64,000 bases of DNA, from contig CM072885.1 in NCBI GenBank assembly GCA_037013685.1, forward strand, positions 69,233,785 to 69,297,784. The letters run 5' to 3'. Position numbers and translations under genes: made by a program. This stretch comes from Acridotheres tristis. Its lineage: Eukaryota > Chordata > Aves > Passeriformes > Sturnidae. Positions 57,701 to 64,000 of this stretch are shown in pieces. The notes below the pieces were generated by a model. It had not been told where the DNA came from. It saw nothing but the letters and a program-made list of their open reading frames with translations, and ran no database searches. The first letter of the stretch is position 1, and each line of letters begins with the position of its first letter.

Positions 57701-60417
57701 TAAAAATCTTCCTTACATCTAGTCTGAATCTGTCCATTTTCAGCCGAGAGCCTTACATCTTTTCCTACCTGCTTTTGGCATGAGATCTATGCAAATTTGT
57801 GTGAGAGAGGGCTATTTACTGTAGCAGTTCCTCCTCACCCTGCTTCAGTTAAGGTCAATGTGCCAGCTGACACACACTGGAGGCAGAAGCCACCCTGCAG
57901 ATGGCTAGCAAAGCAGGAACAGGACCAGAAGCTACTTGAGGAAGTTTCCACAAGACTGGTAGAGCAGAAAGGGATTCACTCTGTACCAAAACTCAAGTTG
58001 TTCCAAGATCCTAGCCCAAGTATTGATACTACCTGAGGAGCAGTGTGAGGCCTAACTTAACTGCTTAGTATCACACTCCTTGAAGGCAGCTATCACCAGT
58101 ACCAGCTTTGTGCCCTTGTCTGATGTGCTGCAGACAAAACCCAGTGACAGGGGCTCCAGAAATCCACGGAGAGACAAAGTACTAAGCACCAGTTGTCTTA
58201 ACCTAAGTATTAAATTCCCAACCAACATCACCAACAGCCACGCAGTGAAATTTCTCAATAGAGAAAACATTACTCCTCTGAGAGAGACAATGGCAAAGAT
58301 AGGAGATGGGGAAAGAAAAGCACCATGTTCAGAGAGCCTTGTGGGATGGAGAAAGGCCTGCTCACCTAGCTCACCGTTCTGGAAGTGGCCACTCCGATTG
58401 CCATCGGTCTGAAGCTCATCATCATCGCTTGCTTGGTAGAGTGTCACCTGCTGCCTTTTCAGGGATTCTCTGTAGCTTTGCAGCTGCTCTCTGAACTGAC
58501 AGTCAGGGGATACCTCCAGGAAGGTGAACAGCAGCGCCTGCTCCAGCTGAAGAGATCCATTCATCTGAGACAAAGGAAATCACTGTTAAGCTCCTGCTTA
58601 GAAAATGTCCCACTCAAAGCATCTAGGCATGCACCATTTTTTCCAAACCTGAACAGGTCTCTGTGGCCTCCTCTGTGCACCCTGAACAGCATCAGCCAGG
58701 GGGTCCACAAGGCCTCAGCAAACACAGACTGACTTCTGGGTGTGGAGCCACACACGGCTGTCCCATGGTGAATGACAGAAGGCTCTGCTCTTACAAACTG
58801 GTGTTGAAAACCCAGCTCAGCCTCTCCTCACATTTCCAGCTGTGGAAATGGCAGCAACCTCAATCCAAGCTCCTCTTCTGAAACAGCTGTGTATTCAGCA
58901 AAAACCATTCATTTCCCTTACTCAGACATCTGTGTTTGGAAAGGTTTTGCCCCTGCATTTGGGAACTGGGCATTCTACTTGCATAAAGAAGGCAGCAGTT
59001 CCCCACTTCCATGTAATCAGAGCTGAGCAGTAACAAGGTGGGAAATACAGATAAGAGCATAAGCCTGCAAAAACCCCCAAGGCTCACGTTTCTTCTCCCT
59101 CTTCAAAGGAACCAGCTCCATAATAAACCTGTTCAGCTTCTCATAGAGAGCCAAGCAGCTGCTCACAAGCAAAGTGACATGAGATGGCAGATCACTGTCA
59201 CCTCCAGTGGCACATTCACCCCCAGTAAATGGGCATGGGCAGTCTCCATGGCCACACAACCTGCAGCATTCAAGCAAGGCAGCACAGAGTGCCCCAATTC
59301 ATCAGGTTGAGGAGGTCCCTGAGGCAGGCAGACTGATGGGAACAAGAGGCCCCACTGGAACACCAGGCTTCATAACCAACTAAGGCCTCCAGAAAACCAG
59401 GAGACTCTCAAAAAATTTTAGTTAAACAGGTAAGAGAGCAGAATGTGGTGCAAGCACAGAAATAAAGCAACAAAGAAAATCCTTACTCTGGTATGCAGAT
59501 GGTCTGCCTGTAAGAAAATACTTAGGCTTAATTTTATCTAGGGAGAAGAAAAATAGTTAAGGAAGAATGGCTTGTTATGCCAACAATAAGCAACCAGAAT
59601 GAAATTAGTAACTGAAAGGTAGTTTTGGGGAGTGGAAACTTGCAAAGCCTTGACATAACCATATCTGACTGGGCAGACAAAAGGAGGAACAAAGTCAACA
59701 AAATGCCGGGCTCAGAAATGGAAACAAATGGAAAATGAAGTACATGATCAGCAATGAACAGAAGGCACATCTTCCATGATCTGAGCATACACGTTTACAG
59801 ACAGCAGTGCAGGTCACCTGGTGACCTGAGCTCACTGGGGCACCAGTGCCAATCCCTGCAAGAGCCTGCTGGACTGCTCCTTGGGTTTATCACTGATACA
59901 TTTTTAAATCACATTATGTTCAAAAGGCTTGTGGGAGGGCAGAGTAGGGGGTTAGTTGTAACCTAACATGAGCTGAGGGAAGATGACAGACATTTCAGTT
60001 CCATGTGTAAGATTAAAATGAGCTAAGTAACAGCATCGTAATTGTGTTTAACGTTGCACAAACCAATGCACTGCATTGATCACAGGGCTGTGCCCATTCC
60101 TTTATTAGTTCTAGCAGTTTGTAGCTTTATCGATAAACATTATAGTCTCTTACATAATTACATCTCCAGCCTGCAGTCCTAAGGGGAAGCCACACTGAGA
60201 GCTGCAAGGAAGCAGCTTGCAACTTAACTGGTTCCATTCACTTCCCTGTATTCAGAGCAGTGCCAGAAACACTGCAGAAATTCTGGGAAATTCAAGGAGG
60301 CCACGAGACAACAGTGAGACTTAGCCCCTTCAAAGTATCTCAGGACAAGTGTACCAGGGAACCACTATACACTGTGAACAGCTGACTTCAGACATGTTTG
60401 ACTCTAACCTGTTCCAT
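54721..60417 (-). CDS. BID: BH3-interacting domain death agonist, five coding exons
   Basis: BH3-only member of the BCL2 family. Caspase-8 or granzyme B cuts it in an unstructured loop, and the C-terminal part (tBID) moves to mitochondria and activates BAX/BAK, linking death receptors to cytochrome c release. Five minus-strand exons join to about 188 codons (185 with the other donor of exon 2), close to the human 195. Visible: start MEQMNGSLQLEQALLFTFLE in a strong context with an in-frame TGA upstream; caspase loop DDDELQTDGNRSGH, cleavage expected after D57; BH3 helix VIRIIAAQLAEIGDQL with the invariant LAEIGD; core helices MSQEKTMLVLAMVLTKKV and VNYMNQQFHEDIARM. The predicted last exon adds only LGE, where mammals have a longer charged tail, so the C-terminus is the least certain part. 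Tail to tail with BCL2L13. Confidence 0.93.
54733..55875 (-). other. BID last intron
   Basis: About 1.1 kb. Nothing further recognised; the various open frames here have no family similarity. Confidence 0.5.
55876..56079 (-). CDS. BID: BID coding exon 4 (residues 118-185)
   Basis: Acceptor tttccataaag, donor AGAATG|gtgagt; 204 bases, phase 0 to phase 0. Encodes DIALHMSRTVKELLRSIPLD, MSQEKTMLVLAMVLTKKVVN, RVPSLLQRVCNATVNYMNQQ and FHEDIARM, the membrane-inserting hydrophobic core helices. Confidence 0.94.
56237..56254. repeat. Poly(A) run, 18 A
   Basis: Homopolymer in the BID intron between coding exons 3 and 4. No adjacent SINE body recognised. Confidence 0.9.
56925..57067 (-). CDS. BID: BID coding exon 3, BH3 domain (residues 70-117)
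   Basis: Acceptor tttgtgttggcag, donor AGAGAG|gtgaga; 143 bases. Encodes EAPTNEEVIRIIAAQLAEIG, DQLNKEIQGRVVEDLVQHF and RNETLSRE. LAEIGD is the BH3 core. Confidence 0.94.
57296..57321. repeat. Poly(A) run, 26 A
   Basis: Uninterrupted homopolymer in the BID intron upstream of the BH3 exon. On the BID sense strand it is a T-run. It may be unstable or mis-sized in assembly. Confidence 0.95.
57511..57750 (-). mobile_element. CR1 LINE 3' fragment, minus orientation
   Basis: On plus it begins CATAGAATAGTTGGAGTTGG and AAGGGACCTTGAAAGGCCAT, the reverse complement of the CR1 3' end. The minus-strand frame at 57552-57737 reads FRLDVRKIFTMRVVKHWHKL then PKEVLDASPLETFKVSL, the C-terminus of CR1 ORF2. 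It lies within a BID intron. Confidence 0.9.
58366..58564 (-). CDS. BID: BID coding exon 2 (residues 4-70)
   Basis: Acceptor cctttgtctcag directly before an ATG codon. Encodes MNGSLQLEQALLFTFLEVSP, DCQFREQLQSYRESLKRQQV, TLYQASDDDELQTDGNRSGH and FQNGEL. Two donors 9 bases apart (AACG|gtgagc ending at 58375, CTAG|gtgagc ending at 58366) both give phase 1 and differ by three residues. I chose the outer one for its better AG at -2/-1. Confidence 0.9.
58565..60408 (-). other. BID intron between start exon and coding exon 2
   Basis: About 1.8 kb. No other exon, RNA gene or mobile element supported. Confidence 0.6.
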
Positions 60418-60477
60418 GATGGATTCAGGGACAGAGCAGCTTGGGTCACTCTCTGCTTCAGGTCAGAAATCGTCGTC
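60409..60477 (-). CDS. BID: BID exon with start codon (residues 1-3)
   Basis: Acceptor gctctttcacag, donor GAACAG|gttaga. The exon is 69 bases; the ATG is at 60417-60415 in ATCATGG, preceded by an in-frame TGA 48 bases upstream. Only MEQ is encoded here. Because it begins with an acceptor, at least one further non-coding exon must lie upstream. Confidence 0.75.
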
Positions 60478-63400
60478 CTGTGAAAGAGCAAAAAAGAAAA
60501 ATGTGAAAGGAACAAAATTCCCATAAACCCACATCTTGCAGCTGTACTTATGTGTCTGGCCATGTCTCATAGCAAATGTCCTTTTTAGTGATGCATATTT
60601 CTACTTCTGGGGAGAGCTGCCCATCACACACCATCAGTCATGAAAAAGGGCTGAGGAAACCAAAATTGTCTCAGTGAGAGGGGCCCTGTGAATGAGAGGC
60701 ACAAATCTCCTTCCTGCCACAGATGTGCCAGACAGGGGAGTGGCACAACCTACAAACAGGGCTTTAAAGCCAGGAGCTGCTGTTGGGGACAGGTGGGACA
60801 ACCCTCCATGGAGCCAGAGGCTGGAATGAAGAGCAGGGTGATCAGAGAGGAACTCCTGAGAGCACGTGAGCTGATGGGTCTGCATGCACAGCAGAATATT
60901 CTGAAATGGAAAAAACAGCTGACATTGCTACACATCCACAGGGCCTCAAGGGTGCCTCTCCCCACCCTCCATGCAAGAGATCCACATGGATACTCAGGCT
61001 CATTTCAACACTTCCCAAAAAATATCTGTGATGGGGAAGGTTGGATCAAGTGCCAGCAGAGGCTTCCAGTCCCGAGTGCAACTCTGCTAAGCCTCCAGGG
61101 AGGCTTGCTAGGAAGAAGGGAGACAGCAGGACAGAGCCAGGGGAAGAGCACCCAGCAAGGGAAGGCACAGGGGAGCCTCCCTCTCTCCCTTACAAAGGTG
61201 TAGGATGCAGGAGCACAGTGCTCCTTCCCCATCCTGCCAGGAGCAGCTGATGGGTGGGTCAGAGCCTTGCTTTTGCTGCCTTACACACAATAGTCCCACG
61301 GCTGCACACAGAAGTCTCTGGTTCAACTCTTGATGAGCAGGGCCTGGCTGAAAGTGGGCACTCCCTACCAAACACCTTCACCCAGGCCAATAACCTGGTT
61401 GTTATACAGGCACCTTCTAACCAAAAATGGGCTAGAAGCACTAAGGAACCCAAACAAAAGGCCTGCTAACCATCAAAGACCTGGGCTAGTGATAAATTAT
61501 TTCACATCTGTGTTTTAAATAACTAAGTGTGCTGGTAGAAAAGAGGGAAGTGAAAGCAAAAAGAAATTCCACCTCTGAAGCAAACGAGAGCCATATTTCA
61601 AGAGATCATCAATCTCCCAACTTTTCAAAGGCTCTTAGAAGTCCAAGACCAAAACCCAATCTCAAATATGCCTGAAACACACACCAGCCCACAGGAAGCC
61701 TCTTAACCATGAGATCTTCTTTTCATGGAATTATGTCAGACTAACAGCTACAACACTTTGGCTTAACCCTTGCTGCTTTGCATTTTCCTCTGTTCCATTT
61801 GAATCCCTATTTCTGCTACTCACTTCTACCCTAAGGAGTGTTCTGGCTGGAAAGAGTCCTCTGTCCTGCTTTTGGGACCTCAGGGGGCTCTGAAACAGGT
61901 CAGGGTGATCTTTCTTCTGGGCTTAACTTTGCAGGAATAGACACAGATGTTAATTCAGGTTAGAAAGCTCAAAACAGAATGCTGACACTAAGAGGAAAGT
62001 GGGGATTTGGAATTAAATCTATGGCAGGACTTTGGCTCTGTGCAAACTCCTCAGGAGCTGTCACACAAACAATATTTCTGTAAGTTAGGTAAAGCCTCAG
62101 TTTGCACACATTGTGGTTTTAGAGATAACATTTCCTTTCAGTACAATTTTCCCATTCTGCTTTAAATGAAGAGGCACAGACTGCTCCAGCCCTGCCAGGC
62201 GCCTGCTGCACCTGCAGACGTCAGGGGCTGTGCAGGGAGAAGAGACCTACAACACCTGTGGGTTCTTCCCTTCCCTCAGGGATCAAATCAGCTCCGTGGA
62301 GATACAGACACTCCTCAGGGCAATTCCACAAAAACAGACACATTAAAAAGTCACCTACCATAATTGCAAATAGCAATTTTGTGGGTTTGTTGTCTACTCC
62401 TACGCATGAGCAGAGAAAATCAGAATAATGAAGAGTTACACCACACTCCAAAGTACTAATATGGCAAAAAATGAAGATAAGGGAGCCTGAACATAACTCC
62501 ACAAACTGAATTTCCTAAACCAAAGATCGACCACCCACACAGTGAATGCCCCTGAAGGCAATATCTGCCCTCAGCTAAGAAAGTTCTGCTTGGGTGGTAA
62601 ACAACACACCAGAGAAGAGGAAAAAGGATTTCTCTCACACTCCAAAACCCTACTTCTACAATACAGGGCAAACTATTTTTTATTTTAGTTAACTAGTAAT
62701 TATAGGAACCTCAAGTTTTACATCACTACTTTGAATCAATGCAAAAGCTTCAATAGTCACAAAGTTCCTCCTGAGAAATCAACTTTCTTACTGGAATCTC
62801 AAAAAAAAAAAAAAAACCACACCAAACCAAAAAACCAAACCTCAAACAGTCAAATGCAATCATGCTGATATCACTCAGATTTTTTTAATCATTAAGACTT
62901 TGGAATCCTGGTAGTTTTAGATTTAGATTAAGACTCCTGGTGGAGGGAAAAAGGTTACCTTATATTGGGTAAAAAGAATCTTTAGTTGAGAAGGAGAAAA
63001 GATGGATAAAGGGTACAAACACCATCTGCACTCATATTCAGAGTCAAACTAGATCATTTGCTAAGGCTGCTTTAGGGCTGCTGAAATCTTGGAATGAAGT
63101 TTTACAGAATATGATATTTTAATTGGAACACCAACTAATTTAAATACATTATTAATTTCTTACTTCAATTCACTCATTAAACAAATGAGCTTTGTGAGAA
63201 GCTCACATTTCTTTGTGAGAAATGAGCTGCTTCTGAGAAATCACTAAATGCCTTGAAGTGTTCAACACATAAGACTACAACCAGTTTTTAGACCTGTTCT
63301 TTCTCTCTTTCTTACAAAAAATGAAGGAGGCACTTTAAGCACAAGTTTAAGAACCTTAAATCAGTTCTACAGAATCAGTGTAGGGCATGTTCATTCCAAC

Positions 63401-64000
63401 TCAACATTGTATGGGATGCAGGACTGTGGAGAGCCATATAGTAAGAAAACATAATTACATTTAGAGAAGTACATCCAGCAGCAGCCTGACAGTGCAGTAG
63501 GAAAGACCTTTCCACCCACACACAGCAGTTTTCACAAATGAATTTTGTGACTTTTCACAAGTCAACTCGTGGATGCTTCCTCCAAGGCAGTCAGGCTCTA
63601 GATGGGGCTGAGTAGACCCTGAGGGATGGTACTTACTGCTCTCCAACAACACAGCTCCTTCAGCTCTGGTGTCCCATCTTCTGTTTCTCCCTCTCATCCC
63701 CAAGCTGCATTATCTTTTAAATCTCACAAGGAACTCGCCAGAAGAGCTTTTCTCACCTGCAGTCCACCAAGGAGAGGTGGCATCACCAGAGGCAAGAGCA
63801 GGCAGGGCCAGAACCCCCTGACCCAGGCCTTAAGGAGAGATGGCACTGCAGGTTTGTAGGGTGGAAAATAGACTGCAAGACAATTGGCACCCCATGCCCC
63901 TCTCCCACACCATGCAGTGAGGGGGAATCCAAAGGAAAAGCCTCATACATTGTATTACACTGTGGTTACCTGCTGGGGGAACTCCCCACAGCTCTCAGGG
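60478..64000 (-). other. BID 5' intron or upstream region
   Basis: No supported coding exon on either strand, and no CpG island, so the BID promoter and first exon are probably beyond the window. A poly-A run lies near 62802. By human synteny MICAL3 would follow further on, but none of its exons is recognised here. Confidence 0.5.

Noticed and set aside
57552..57737. Minus-strand frame resembling a protein C-terminus
   Set aside because: It is CR1 ORF2 residue within a BID intron, not an exon.
60478..64000. Search for MICAL3 exons or a BID promoter
   Set aside because: No recognisable exon, CpG island or core promoter in this stretch.

Overview
This is a gene-dense piece of a vertebrate nuclear genome, almost certainly a bird. 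The genes have GT-AG introns, the divergent promoters sit in CpG islands, and the interspersed repeats are mostly 5'-truncated CR1 LINE fragments plus one avian-type ERV LTR fragment. Three protein-coding genes can be rebuilt exon by exon: ATP6V1E1 (minus strand, CDS 13968 to 3689), BCL2L13 (plus strand, 5' exon near 15.2-15.4 kb, CDS 20591 to 47309) and BID (minus strand, CDS 60417 to 54721). Order and orientation match what I recall of human 22q11 (ATP6V1E1, BCL2L13, BID).

Layout. 1-3.1 kb: no supported gene; it ends at a two-way poly(A) signal. 3.1-14.0 kb: ATP6V1E1, nine coding exons that join to exactly 226 codons, encoding the peripheral-stalk E subunit of the vacuolar proton pump. 14.0-15.2 kb: a head-to-head intergenic region with a CRE-type site TGACGTCATGC beside each gene, a CArG box, a CCAAT box and a CLEAR-like E-box. 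15.2-48.8 kb: BCL2L13, one non-coding and six coding exons encoding a 474-residue tail-anchored mitochondrial BCL2-family protein and mitophagy receptor. 48.8-53.9 kb: 3' UTR or intergenic sequence with a CR1 element. 53.9-60.5 kb: BID, five coding exons, tail to tail with BCL2L13. 60.5-64 kb: most likely the 5' intron of BID; its first exon and promoter are not visible.

Two BCL2-family genes thus lie tail to tail. One of them, a mitophagy receptor, shares a promoter region with a lysosomal/endosomal V-ATPase subunit. The V-ATPase acidifies the compartment that degrades mitochondria tagged by BCL2L13. BID, once cut by caspase-8, permeabilises the outer mitochondrial membrane where BCL2L13 is anchored.

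I see no bacterial, phage or CRISPR-type system and no clear undescribed multi-gene system. The most unusual structures are a near-perfect 52-bp palindrome in the last BCL2L13 intron, the paired CRE sites of the divergent promoter, a strong-context 7-codon uORF ahead of BCL2L13, an open in-frame repeat-coding leader ahead of ATP6V1E1, and a divergent short C-terminus predicted for BID.
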